NCBI RefSeq assembly: GCF_023065955.2
Contig: NW_026622997.1
Location: 35,823,278 to 35,887,277 of the forward strand
Length of the DNA stretch: 64,000 nucleotides
Direction of reading: 5' to 3'
DNA from: Ursus arctos
Taxonomy: Eukaryota; Chordata; Mammalia; Carnivora; Ursidae
Part shown: piece after piece, positions 8,514-20,975 of the stretch
Layout of the letters: the number at the start of each line of letters is the position of its first letter
Position numbering within the stretch: position 1 is the first letter of the stretch
Made by a program: the position numbers and the translations under genes
Notes under the pieces: model-generated
Databases searched by the model: none
What the model saw: the letters and a program-made list of their open reading frames with translations, nothing else
What the model was told of the DNA's origin: nothing

Positions 8514-11500
8514 CGGCTTCCCACGGAAACAGTTTTCCTGAGGTGCAGACCCTATCCCAAGTGGTTGCGGCAAGGTAAAGCAAATGCCCTCCACTTCTCT
8601 GGAAGAAACCACAGTGCCCAGCCAAGTTATAAGCCCTCCCATCCTCCCTGGGCTTCTGGCAGCAGGAGTGAAAAGAGAGGAGCAGAGCACTGGGACCCGT
8701 TTGACAAAAACCGGCTTCCCACGGGAAAGTCTCCACGTGCAGACATGCTCCCAGGTGCCTGTGGCAAGGGGAAGGAAATGCCATACACTGACCTGGAAGA
8801 GACCACAGGGCCCAGGCACAGTCTGAACCCTTCCCTCAACCCGGCGGTTTTGCTACCAGGAGTTCAACCCCAACGAACACAGCCCGGAGACCCCTGAGGC
8901 AAAAACGGCTTCCGACGAACAATAGGCGCTTGCTGTGGAACACCAATACCAAGGGGGGGTAGCCAGCTCAACAAAATGCCACACACCCAGGTGTAAGAAA
9001 CAACATTGCCCAGGCATGGTCTAAGCCCCTCACCTCGTCCCTGTGCTTTGGGGAGCCGGAGGGACACCCGAGGCCCACGGCCCTGAGACCCCTTTGCAAA
9101 AAGCCGGCTTCCCACGGAAACAGTTTTCCTGAGGTGCAGACCCTATCCCAAGTGGTTGTGGCAAGGTAAAGCAAATGCCCTCCACTTCTCTGGAAGAAAC
9201 CACAGTGCCCAGCCATGTTCTAAGCCCTCCCATCCTCCCTGGGCTTCTGGCAGCAGGAGTGAAAAGAGAGGAGCAGAGCACTGGGACCCGTTTGACAAAA
9301 CCCGGCTTCCCACGGGAAAGTCTTTCTCCACGTGCAGACATGCTCCCAGGTGCCTGGGGCAAGGGGAAGGAAATGCCATACACTGACCTGGAAGAGACCA
9401 CAGGGCCCAGGCACAGTCTGAACCCTTCCCTCAACCCGGCGGTTTTGCTAGTAGGAGTTCAACCCCAACGAACACAGCCCGGAGACCCCTGAGGCAAAAA
9501 CGGCTTCCGACGAACAATAGGCGCTTGCTGTGGAACACCAATCCCAAGAGGGGGTAGCTAGCTTAACAAAATGCCACACACCCAGGTGTAAGAAACAACA
9601 TTGCCCAGGCATGGTCTAAGCCCCTCACCTCGTCCCTGTGCTTTGGGGAGCCGGAGGGACACCCGAGGCCCACGGCCCTGAGACCCCTTTGCAAAAAGCC
9701 GGCTTCCCACGGAAACAGTTTTCCTGAGGTGCAGACCCTATCCCAAGTGGTTGCGGCAAGGTAAAGCAAATGCCCTCCACTTCTCTGGAAGAAACCACAG
9801 TGCCCAGCCATGTTCTAAGCCCTCCCATCCTCCCTGGGCTTCTGGCAGCAGGAGTGAAAAGAGAGGAGCAGAGCACGGGGACCCGTTTGACAAAACCCGG
9901 CTTCCCACGGGAAAGTCTTTCTCCACGTGCAGACATGCTCCCAGGTGCCTGGGGCAAGGGGAAGGAAATGCCATACACTGACCTGGAAGAGACCACAGGG
10001 CCCAGGCACAGTCTGAACCCTTCCCTCAACCCGGCGGTTTTGCTAGCAGGAGTTCAACCCCAACGAACACAGCCCGGAGACCCCTGAGGCAAAAACGGCT
10101 TCCGACGAACAATAGGCGCTTGCTGTGGAACACCAATCCCAAGAGGGGGTAGCTAGCTTAACAAAATGCCACACACCCAGGTGTAAGAAACAACATTGCC
10201 CAGGCATGGTCTAAGCCCCTCACCTCGTCCCTGTGCTTTGGGGAGCCGGAGGGACACCCGAGGCCCACGGCCCTGAGACCCCTTTGCAAAAAGCCGGCTT
10301 CCCACGGAAACAGTTTTCCTGAGGTGCAGACCCTATCCCAAGTGGTTGCGGCAAGGTAAAGCAAATGCCCTCCACTTCTCTGGAAGAAACCACAGTGCCC
10401 AGCCAAGTTATAAGCCCTCCCATCCTCCCTGGGCTTCTGGCAGCAGGAGTGAAAAGAGAGGAGCAGAGCACTGGGACCCGTTTGACAAAAACCGGCTTCC
10501 CACGGGAAAGTCTCCACGTGCAGACATGCTCCCAGGTGCCTGTGGCAAGGGGAAGGAAATGCCATACACTGACCTGGAAGAGACCACAGGGCCCAGGCAC
10601 AGTCTGAACCCTTCCCTCAACCCGGCGGTTTTGCTACCAGGAGTTCAACCCCAACGAACACAGCCCGGAGACCCCTGAGGCAAAAACGGCTTCCGACGAA
10701 CAATAGGCGCTTGCTGTGGAACACCAATACCAAGGGGGGGTAGCCAGCTCAACAAAATGCCACACACCCAGGTGTAAGAAACAACATTGCCCAGGCATGG
10801 TCTAAGCCCCTCACCTCGTCCCTGTGCTTTGGGGAGCCGGAGGGACAGCCGAGGCCCACGGCCCTGAGACCCCTTTGCAAAAAGCCGGCTTCCCACGGAA
10901 ACAGTTTTCCTGAGGTGCAGACCCTATCCCAAGTGGTTGTGGCAAGGTAAAGCAAATGCCCTCCACTTCTCTGGAAGAAACCACAGTGCCCAGCCATGTT
11001 CTAAGCCCTCCCATCCTCCCTGGGCTTCTGGCAGCAGGAGTGAAAAGAGAGGAGCAGAGCACTGGGACCCGTTTGACAAAACCCGGCTTCCCACGGGAAA
11101 GTCTTTCTCCACGTGCAGACATGCTCCCAGGTGCCTGGGGCAAGGGGAAGGAAATGCCATACACTGACCTGGAAGAGACCACAGGGCCCAGGCACAGTCT
11201 GAACCCTTCCCTCAACCCGGCGGTTTTGCTAGCAGGAGTTCAACCCCAACGAACACAGCCCGGAGACCCCTGAGGCAAAAACGGCTTCCGACGAACAATA
11301 GGCGCTTGCTGTGGAACACCAATCCCAAGAGGGGGTAGCTAGCTTAACAAAATGCCACACACCCAGGTGTAAGAAACAACATTGCCCAGGCATGGTCTAA
11401 GCCCCTCACCTCGTCCCTGTGCTTTGGGGAGCCGGAGGGACACCCGAGGCCCACGGCCCTGAGACCCCTTTGCAAAAAGCCGGCTTCCCACGGAAACAGT

Positions 11501-12071
11501 TTTCCTGAGGTGCAGACCCTATCCCAAGTGGTTGCGGCAAGGTAAAGCAAATGCCCTCCACTTCTCTGGAAGAAACCACAGTGCCCAGCCAAGTTATAAG
11601 CCCTCCCATCCTCCCTGGGCTTCTGGCAGCAGGAGTGAAAAGAGAGGAGCAGAGCACTGGGACCCGTTTGACAAAAACCGGCTTCCCACGGGAAAGTCTC
11701 CACGTGCAGACATGCTCCCAGGTGCCTGTGGCAAGGGGAAGGAAATGCCATACACTGACCTGGAAGAGACCACAGGGCCCAGGCACAGTCTGAACCCTTC
11801 CCTCAACCCGGCGGTTTTGCTAGCAGGAGTTCAACCCCAACGAACACAGCCCGGAGACCCCTGAGGCAAAAACGGCTTCCGACGAACAATAGGCGCTTGC
11901 TGTGGAACACCAATACCAAGGGAGGGTAGCCAGCTCAACAAAATGCCACACACCCAGGTGTAAGAAACAACATTGCCCAGGCATGGTCTAAGCCCCTCAC
12001 CTCGTCCCTGTGCTTTGGGGAGCCGGAGGGACACCCGAGGCCCACGGCCCTGAGACCCCTTTGCAAAAAGC
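8514..12071 (+). repeat. Run of alternating 591-bp and 595-bp monomers
   Basis: Monomers starting at 8514, 10295 and 11481 share four linked markers: gttgcggcaagg, ccaagttataagc, the tttc deletion in B, and gcctgtggcaagg. Their neighbours at 9105 and 10886 are near-identical to each other. Two of the deletion monomers (8514, 10295) also share tgctaccagg, which removes the GCTAGC hexamer, and 9105 has tgctagtagg. Offsets of 1,781 and 1,186 bp indicate recent 3-mer and 2-mer duplications. Confidence 0.85.
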
Positions 12072-12665
12072 CGGCTTCCCACGGAAACAGTTTTCCTGAG
12101 GTGCAGACCCTATCCCAAGTGGTTGTGGCAAGGTAAAGCAAATGCCCTCCACTTCTCTGGAAGAAACCACAGTGCCCAGCCATGTTCTAAGCCCTCCCAT
12201 CCTCCCTGGGCTTCTGGCAGCAGGAGTGAAAAGAGAGGAGCAGAGCACTGGGACCCGTTTGACAAAACCCGGCTTCCCACGGGAAAGTCTTTCTCCACGT
12301 GCAGACATGCTCCCAGGTGCCTGGGGCAAGGGGATGGAAATGCCATACACTGACCTGGAAGAGACCACAGGGCCCAGGCACAGTCTGAACCCTTCCCTCA
12401 ACCCGGCGGTTTTGCTAGCAGGAGTTCAACCCCAACGAACACAGCCCGGAGACCCCTGGGGCAAAAACGGCTTCCGACGAACAATAGGCGCTTGCTGTGG
12501 AACACCTATTCCAAGTGGGGGTAGCCAGCTCAACAAAATGCCAAACACCCAGGTGTAAGTAACACCATTGCCCAGGCTTGGTCTAAGCCCCTCACCTCGT
12601 CCCTGTGCTTTGGGGAGCCGGAGGGACAGCCGAGGCACACGGCCCTAGACCCCTTTGCAAAAAGC

Positions 12666-13855
12666 CGGCTTCCCACGGAGACAGTTTTCCTGAGGTGCAC
12701 ACCCTATCCCAAGTGGTTGTGGCAAGGTAAAGCCAATGCCCTCCACTTCTCTGGAAGAAACCACAGTGCCCAGCCATGTTCTAAGCCCTCCCATCCTCCC
12801 TGGGCTTCTGGCAGCAGGAGTGAAAAGAGAGGAGCAGAGCACTGGGACCCGTTTGAGAAAACCCGGCTTCCCACGGGAAAGTCTTTCTCCACGTGCAGAC
12901 ATGCTCCCAGGTGCCTGGGGCAAGTGGAAGGAAATGCCATACACTGACCTGGAAGAGACCACAGGGCCCAGGCACAGTCTGAACCCTTCCCTCAACCCGG
13001 CGGTTTTGCTAGCAGGAGTTCAACCCCAACGAACACAGCCCGGAGACCCCTGAGGCAAAAACGGCTTCCGACGAACAATAGGCGCTTGCTGTGGAACACC
13101 AATCCCAAGAGGGGGTAGCCAGCTCAACAAAATGCCACACACCCAGGTGTAAGAAACAACATTGCCCAGGCATGGTCTAAGCCCCTCACCTCGTCCCTGT
13201 GCTTTGGGGAGCCGGAGGGACAGCCGAGGCCCACGGCCCTGAGACCCCTTTGCAAAAAGCCGGCTTCCCACGGAGACAGTTTTCCTGAGGTGCAGACCCT
13301 ATCCCAAGTGGTTGTGGCAAGGTAAAGCAAATGCCCTCCACTTCTCTGGAAGAAACCACAGTGCCCAGCCATGTTCTAAGCCCTCCCATCCTCCCTGGGC
13401 TTCTGACAGCAGGAGTGAAAAGAGAGGAGCAGAGCACTGGGACCCGTTTGACAAAAACCGGCTTCCCACGGGAAAGTCTTTCTCCACGTGCAGACATGCT
13501 CCCAGGTGCCTGTGGCAAGGGGAAGGAAATGCCATACACTGACCTGGAAGAGACCACAGGGCCCAGGCACAGTCTGAACCCTTCCCTCAACCCGGCGGTT
13601 TTGCTAGCAGGAGTTCAACCCCAACGAACACAGCCCGGAGACCCCTGAGGCAAAAACGGCTTCCAACGAACAATAGGCGCTTGCTGTGGAACACCAATCC
13701 CAAGGGGGGGTAGCCAGCTCAACAAAATGCCACACACCCAGGTGTAAGAAACAACATTGCCCAGGCATGGTCTAAGCCCCTCACCTCGTCCCTGTGCTTT
13801 GGGGAGCCGGAGGGACAGCCGAGGCCCACGGCCCTGAGACCCCTTTGCAAAAAGC
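12666..13855 (+). repeat. Two-monomer block, copy 2
   Basis: Matches 6729-7918 at a constant 5,937-bp offset (ten monomers). The visible private difference is ttccaacg instead of ttccgacg near 13664. The preceding monomer (12072, ggggatgg type) also matches the one at 6135. Confidence 0.85.
13655..13671 (-). other. Closest CENP-B-box match seen in the array
   Basis: The monomer starting at 13261 has ttccaacgaa instead of ttccgacgaa. The minus strand therefore reads TTCGTTGGAAGC, a perfect match to the first half of the classical box (TTCGTTGGAAR plus C), followed by CGT where the consensus needs GGG. That gives 13 of 17 positions of the full consensus, against 12 in the usual monomer. It is a single-base private variant. 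The corresponding monomers in the sister blocks, starting at 7324 and 18601, do not have it. Confidence 0.4.
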
Positions 13856-15044
13856 CGGCTTCCCACGGAAACAGTTTTCCTGAGGTGCAGACCCTATCCC
13901 AAGTGGTTGTGGCAAGGTAAAGCAAATGCCCTCCACTTCTCTGGAAGAAACCACAGTGCCCAGCCATGTTCTAAGCCCTCCCATCCTCCCTGGGCTTCTG
14001 GCAGCAGGAATGAAAAGAGAGGAGCAGAGCACTGGGACCCGTTTGAGAAAACACGGCTTCCCACGGGAAAGTCTTTCTCCACGTGCAGACATGCTCCCAG
14101 GTGCCTGGGGCAAGGGGAAGGAAATGCCATACACTGACCTGGAAGAGACCACAGGGCCCAGGCACAGTCTGAACCCTTCCCTCAACCCGGCGGTTTTGCT
14201 AGCAGGAGTTCAACCCCAACGAACACAGCCCGGAGACCCCTGAGGCAAAAACGGCTTCCGACGAACAATAGGCGCTTGCTGTGGAAAACCAATCCCAAGT
14301 GGGGGTAGCCAGCTCAACAAAATGCCCACACCCAGGTGTAAGAAACAACATTGCCCAGGCATGGTCTAAGCCCCTCACCTCGTCCCTGTGCTTTGGGGAG
14401 CCGGAGGGACACCCGAGGCCCACGGCCCTGAGACCCCTTTGCAAAAAGCCGGCTTCCCACGGAGACAGTTTTCCTGAGGTGCACACCCTATCCCAAGTGG
14501 TTGTGGCAAGGTAAAGCAAATGCCCTCCACTTCTCTGGAAGAAACCACAGTGCCCAGCCATGTTCTAAGCCCTCCCATCCTCCCTGGGCTTCTGACAGCA
14601 GGAGTGAAAAGAGAGGAGCAGAGCACTGGGACCCGTTTGACAAAAACCGGCTTCCCACGGGAAAGTCTTTCTCCACGTGCAGACATGCTCCCAGGTGCCT
14701 GGGGCAAGGGGAAGGAAATGCCATACACTGACCTGGAAGAGACCACAGGGCCCAGGCACAGTCTGAACCCTTCCCTCAACCCGGCGGTTTTGCTAGCAGG
14801 AGTTCAACCCCAACGAACACAGCCCGGAGACCCCTGAGGCAAAAACGGCTTCCGACGAACAATAGGCGCTTGCTGTGGAACACCAATCCCAAGAGGGGGT
14901 AGCTAGCTTAACAAAATGCCACACACCCAGGTGTAAGAAACAACATTGCCCAGGCATGGTCTAAGCCCCTCACCTCGTCCCTGTGCTTTGGGGAGCCGGA
15001 GGGACAGCCGAGGCCCACGGCCCTGAGACCCCTTTGCAAAAAGC

Positions 15045-16822
15045 CGGCTTCCCACGGAAACAGTTTTCCTGAGGTGCAGACCCTATCCCAAGTGGTTGCG
15101 GCAAGGTAAAGCAAATGCCCTCCACTTCTCTGGAAGAAACCACAGTGCCCAGCCAAGTTATAAGCCCTCCCATCCTCCCTGGGCTTCTGGCAGCAGGAGT
15201 GAAAAGAGAGGAGCAGAGCACTGGGACCCGTTTGACAAAAACCGGCTTCCCACGGGAAAGTCTCCACGTGCAGACATGCTCCCAGGTGCCTGTGGCAAGG
15301 GGAAGGAAATGCCATACACTGACCTGGAAGAGACCACAGGGCCCAGGCACAGTCTGAACCCTTCCCTCAACCCGGCGGTTTTGCTAGCAGGAGTTCAACC
15401 CCAACGAACACAGCCTGGAGACCCCTGAGGCAAAAACGGCTTCCGACGAACAATAGGCGCTTGCTGTGGAACACCAATACCAAGGGGGGGTAGCCAGCTC
15501 AACAAAATGCCACACACCCAGGTGTAAGAAACAACATTGCCCAGGCATGGTCTAAGCCCCTCACCTCGTCCCTGTGCTTTGGGGAGCCGGAGGGACACCC
15601 GAGGCCCACGGCCCTGAGACCCCTTTGCAAAAAGCCGGCTTCCCACGGAAAATTTTCCTGAGGTGCAGACCCTATCCCAAGTGGTTGTGGCAAGGTAAAG
15701 CAATTGCCCTCCACTTCTCTGGAAGAAACCACAGTGCCCAGCCATGTTCTAAGCCCTCCCATCCTCCCTGGGCTTCTGGCAGCAGGAGTGAAAAGAGAGG
15801 AGCTGAGCACTGGGACCCGTTTGACAAAACCCGGCTTCCCACGGGAAAGTCTTTCTCCACGTGCAGACATGCTCCCAGGTGCCTGGGGCAAGGGGATGGA
15901 AATGCCATACACTGACCTGGAAGAGACCACAGGGCCCAGGCACAGTCTGAACCCTTCCCTCAACCCGGCGGTTTTGCTAGCAGGAGTTCAACCCCAACGA
16001 ACACAGCCCGGAGACCCCTGGGGCAAAAACGGCTTCCGACGAACAATAGGCGCTTGCTGTGGAACACCTATTCCAAGTGGGGGTAGCCAGCTCAACAAAA
16101 TGCCACACACCCAGGTGTAAGTAACAACATTGCCCAGGCTTGGTCTAAGCCCCTCACCTCGTCCCTGTGCTTTGGGGAGCCGGAGGGACAGCCGAGGCAC
16201 ACGGCCCTAGACCCCTTTGCAAAAAGCCGGCTTCCCACGGAGACAGTTTTCCTGAGGTGCACACCCTATCCCAAGTGGTTGTGGCAAGGTAAAGCCAATG
16301 CCCTCCACTTCTCTGGAAGAAACCACAGTGCCCAGCCATGTTCTAAGCCCTCCCATCCTCCCTGGGCTTCTGGCAGCAGGAGTGAAAAGAGAGGAGCAGA
16401 GCACTGGGACCCGTTTGAGAAAACCCGGCTTCCCACGGGAAAGTCTTTCTCCACGTGCAGACATGCTCCCAGGTGCCTGGGGCAAGTGGAAGGAAATGCC
16501 ATACACTGACCTGGAAGAGACCACAGGGCCCAGGCACAGTCTGAACCCTTCCCTCAACCCGGCGGTTTTGCTAGCAGGAGTTCAACCCCAACGAACACAG
16601 CCCGGAGACCCCTGAGGCAAAAACGGCTTCCGACGAACAATAGGCGCTTGCTGTGGAACACCAATCCCAAGAGGGGGTAGCCAGCTCAACAAAATGCCAC
16701 ACACCCAGGTGTAAGAAACAACATTGCCCAGGCATGGTCTAAGCCCCTCACCTCGTCCCTGTGCTTTGGGGAGCCGGAGGGACAGCCGAGGCCCACGGCC
16801 CTGAGACCCCTTTGCAAAAAGC
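15045..16822 (+). repeat. Three-monomer cassette, copy at 15 kb
   Basis: Order: 591-bp monomer (tttc deletion, ccaagttataagc), 593-bp monomer (acggaaaatttt, ggggatgg), 594-bp monomer (gagaaaaccc, ggcaagtggaagg). The middle monomer has private changes gcaattgcc and gagctgagc. Confidence 0.85.
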
Positions 16823-18600
16823 CGGCTTCCCACGGAGACAGTTTTCCTGAGGTGCAGACCCTATCCCAAGTGGTTGTGGCAAGGTAAAGCAAATGCCCTC
16901 CACTTCTCTGGAAGAAACCACAGTGCCCAGCCAAGTTATAAGCCCTCCCATCCTCCCTGGGCTTCTGGCAGCAGGAGTGAAAAGAGAGGAGCAGAGCACT
17001 GGGACCCGTTTGACAAAAACCGGCTTCCCACGGGAAAGTCTCCACGTGCAGACATGCTCCCAGGTGCCTGTGGCAAGGGGAAGGAAATGCCATACACTGA
17101 CCTGGAAGAGACCACAGGGCCCAGGCACAGTCTGAACCCTTCCCTCAACCCGGCGGTTTTGCTAGCAGGAGTTCAACCCCAACGAACACAGCCCGGAGAC
17201 CCCTGAGGCAAAAACGGCTTCCGACGAACAATAGGCGCTTGCTGTGGAACACCAATACCAAGGGGGGGTAGCCAGCTCAACAAAATGCCACACACCCAGG
17301 TGTAAGAATCAACATTGCCCAGGCATGGTCTAAGCCCCTCACCTCGTCCCTGTGCTTTGGGGAGCCGGAGGGACACCCGAGGCCCACGGCCCTGAGACCC
17401 CTTTGCAAAAAGCCGGCTTCCCACGGAAAATTTTCCTGAGGTGCAGACCCTATCCCAAGTGGTTGTGGCAAGGTAAAGCAAATGCCCTCCACTTCTCTGG
17501 AAGAAACCACAGTGCCCAGCCATGTTCTAAGCCCTCCCATCCTCCCTGGGCTTCTGGCAGCAGGAGTGAAAAGAGAGGAGCAGAGCACTGGGACCCGTTT
17601 GACAAAACCCGGCTTCCCACGGGAAAGTCTTTCTCCACGTGCAGACATGCTCCCAGGTGCCTGGGGCAAGGGGATGGAAATGCCATACACTGACCTGGAA
17701 GAGACCACAGGGCCCAGGCACAGTCTGAACCCTTCCCTCAACCCGGCGGTTTTGCTAGCAGGAGTTCAACCCCAACGAACACAGCCCGGAGACCCCTGGG
17801 GCAAAAACGGCTTCCGACGAACAATAGGCGCTTGCTGTGGAACACCTATTCCAAGTGGGGGTAGCCAGCTCAACAAAATGCCACACACCCAGGTGTAAGT
17901 AACAACATTGCCCAGGCTTGGTCTAAGCCCCTCACCTCGTCCCTGTGCTTTGGGGAGCCGGAGGGACAGCCGAGGCACACGGCCCTAGACCCCTTTGCAA
18001 AAAGCCGGCTTCCCACGGAGACAGTTTTCCTGAGGTGCACACCCTATCCCAAGTGGTTGTGGCAAGGTAAAGCCAATGCCCTCCACTTCTCTGGAAGAAA
18101 CCACAGTGCCCAGCCATGTTCTAAGCCCTCCCATCCTCCCTGGGCTTCTGGCAGCAGGAGTGAAAAGAGAGGAGCAGAGCACTGGGACCCGTTTGAGAAA
18201 ACCCGGCTTCCCACGGGAAAGTCTTTCTCCACGTGCAGACATGCTCCCAGGTGCCTGGGGCAAGTGGAAGGAAATGCCATACACTGACCTGGAAGAGACC
18301 ACAGGGCCCAGGCACAGTCTGAACCCTTCCCTCAACCCGGCGGTTTTGCTAGCAGGAGTTCAACCCCAACGAACACAGCCCGGAGACCCCTGAGGCAAAA
18401 ACGGCTTCCGACGAACAATAGGCGCTTGCTGTGGAACACCAATCCCAAGAGGGGGTAGCCAGCTCAACAAAATGCCACACACCCAGGTGTAAGAAACAAC
18501 ATTGCCCAGGCATGGTCTAAGCCCCTCACCTCGTCCCTGTGCTTTGGGGAGCCGGAGGGACAGCCGAGGCCCACGGCCCTGAGACCCCTTTGCAAAAAGC
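16823..18600 (+). repeat. Three-monomer cassette, tandem copy
   Basis: Same 591/593/594 order as 15045-16822 at an offset of 1,778 bp, so the pair is a direct tandem duplication. A private change, aagaatcaacatt, is seen near 17307. The same order occurs at 22166-23943, 25134-26911, 27507-29284 and 35820-37597, with partial forms at 11481, 19791, 30475 and 32253. Confidence 0.85.
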
Positions 18601-19195
18601 CGGCTTCCCACGGAGACAGTTTTCCTGAGGTGCAGACCCTATCCCAAGTGGTTGTGGCAAGGTAAAGCAAATGCCCTCCACTTCTCTGGAAGAAACCACA
18701 GTGCCCAGCCATGTTCTAAGCCCTCCCATCCTCCCTGGGCTTCTGACAGCAGGAGTGAAAAGAGAGGAGCAGAGCACTGGGACCCGTTTGACAAAAACCG
18801 GCTTCCCACGGGAAAGTCTTTCTCCACGTGCAGACATGCTCCCAGGTGCCTGTGGCAAGGGGAAGGAAATGCCATACACTGACCTGGAAGAGACCACAGG
18901 GCCCAGGCACAGTCTGAACCCTTCCCTCAACCCGGCGGTTTTGCTAGCAGGAGTTCAACCCCAACGAACACAGCCCGGAGACCCCTGAGGCAAAAACGGC
19001 TTCCGACGAACAATAGGCGCTTGCTGTGGAACACCAATCCCAAGGGGGGGTAGCCAGCTCAACAAAATGCCACACACCCAGGTGTAAGAAACAACATTGC
19101 CCAGGCATGGTCTAAGCCCCTCACCTCGTCCCTGTGCTTTGGGGAGCCGGAGGGACAGCCGAGGCCCACGGCCCTGAGACCCCTTTGCAAAAAGC
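18006..19195 (+). repeat. Two-monomer block, copy 3
   Basis: Matches 12666-13855 at a 5,340-bp offset (nine monomers). Its first monomer also ends the 3-monomer cassette at 16823-18600, so this block joins two cassette families. Confidence 0.85.
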
Positions 19196-20975
19196 CGGCT
19201 TCCCACGGAAACAGTTTTCCTGAGGTGCAGACCCTATCCCAAGTGGTTGTGGCAAGGTAAAGCAAATGCCCTCCACTTCTCTGGAAGAAACCACAGTGCC
19301 CAGCCATGTTCTAAGTCCTCCCATCCTCCCTGGGCTTCTGGCAGCAGGAGTGAAAAGAGAGGAGCAGAGCACTGGGACCCGTTTGACAAAACCCGGCTTC
19401 CCACGGGAAAGTCTTTCTCCACGTGCAGACATGCTCCCAGGTGCCTGGGGCAAGGGGAAGGAAATGCCATACACTGACCTGGAAGAGACCACAGGGCCCA
19501 GGCACAGTCTGAACCCTTCCCTCAACCCGGCGGTTTTGCTAGCAGGAGTTCAACCCCAACGAACACAGCCCGGAGACCCCTGAGGCAAAAACGGCTTCCG
19601 ACGAACAATAGGCGCTTGCTGTGGAACACCAATCCCAAGAGGGGGTAGCTAGCTTAACAAAATGCCACACACCCAGGTGTAAGAAACAACATTGCCCAGG
19701 CATGGTCTAAGCCCCTCACCTCGTCCCTGTGCTTTGGGGAGCCGGAGGGACACCCGAGGCCCACGGCCCTGAGACCCCTTTGCAAAAAGCCGGCTTCCCA
19801 CGGAAACAGTTTTCCTGAGGTGCAGACCCTATCCCAAGTGGTTGCGGCAAGGTAAAGCAAATGCCCTCCACTTCTCTGGAAGAAACCACAGTGCCCAGCC
19901 AAGTTATAAGCCCTCCCATCCTCCCTGGGCTTCTGGCAGCAGGAGTGAAAAGAGAGGAGCAGAGCACTGGGACCCGTTTGACAAAAACCGGCTTCCCACG
20001 GGAAAGTCTCCACGTGCAGACATGCTCCCAGGTGCCTGTGGCAAGGGGAAGGAAATGCCATACACTGACCTGGAAGAGACCACAGGGCCCAGGCACAGTC
20101 TGAACCCTTCCCTCAACCCGGCGGTTTTGCTAGCAGGAGTTCAACCCCAACGAACACAGCCCGGACACCCCTGAGGCAAAAACGGCTTCCGACGAACAAT
20201 AGGCGCTTGCTGTGGAACACCAATACCAAGGGGGGGTAGCCAGCTCAACAAAATGCCACACACCCAGGTGTAAGAAACAACATTGCCCAGGCATGGTCTA
20301 AGCCCCTCACCTCGTCCCTGTGCTTTGGGGAGCCGGAGGGACAGCCGAGGCCCACGGCCCTGAGACCCCTTTGCAAAAAGCCGGCTTCCCACGGAAACAG
20401 TTTTCCTGAGGTGCAGACCCTATCCCAAGTGGTTGTGGCAAGGTAAAGCAAATGCCCTCCACTTCTCTGGAAGAAACCACAGTGCCCAGCCATGTTCTAA
20501 GCCCTCCCATCCTCCCTGGGCTTCTGGCAGCAGGAGTGAAAAGAGAGGAGCAGAGCACTGGGACCCGTTTGACAAAACCCGGCTTCCCACGGGAAAGTCT
20601 TTCTCCACGTGCAGACATGCTCCCAGGTGCCTGGGGCAAGGGGATGGAAATGCCATACACTGACCTGGAAGAGACCACAGGGCCCAGGCACAGTCTGAAC
20701 CCTTCCCTCAACCCGGCGGTTTTGCTAGCAGGAGTTCAACCCCAACGAACACAGCCCGGAGACCCCTGGGGCAAAAACGGCTTCCGACGAACAATAGGCG
20801 CTTGCTGTGGAACACCTATTCCAAGTGGGGGTAGCCAGCTCAACAAAATGCCACACACCCAGGTGTAAGTAACAACATTGCCCAGGCTTGGTCTAAGCCC
20901 CTCACCTCGTCCCTGTGCTTTGGGGAGCCGGAGGGACAGCCGAGGCACACGGCCCTAGACCCCTTTGCAAAAAGC

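Larger units (their letters stand above)
6135..20975 (+). repeat. Mixed domain: recombined 2- and 3-monomer cassettes
   Basis: Twenty-five monomers (starts 6135 to 20382) with no single HOR period. The same short runs are re-used at different spacings: 5,937 bp (6729 and 12666), 5,340 bp (12666 and 18006), 1,781 bp (8514 and 10295), 1,186 bp (10295 and 11481) and 1,778 bp (15045 and 16823). All boundaries keep monomer register, as expected from unequal crossover between homologous monomers. No non-satellite sequence is present. Confidence 0.85.
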
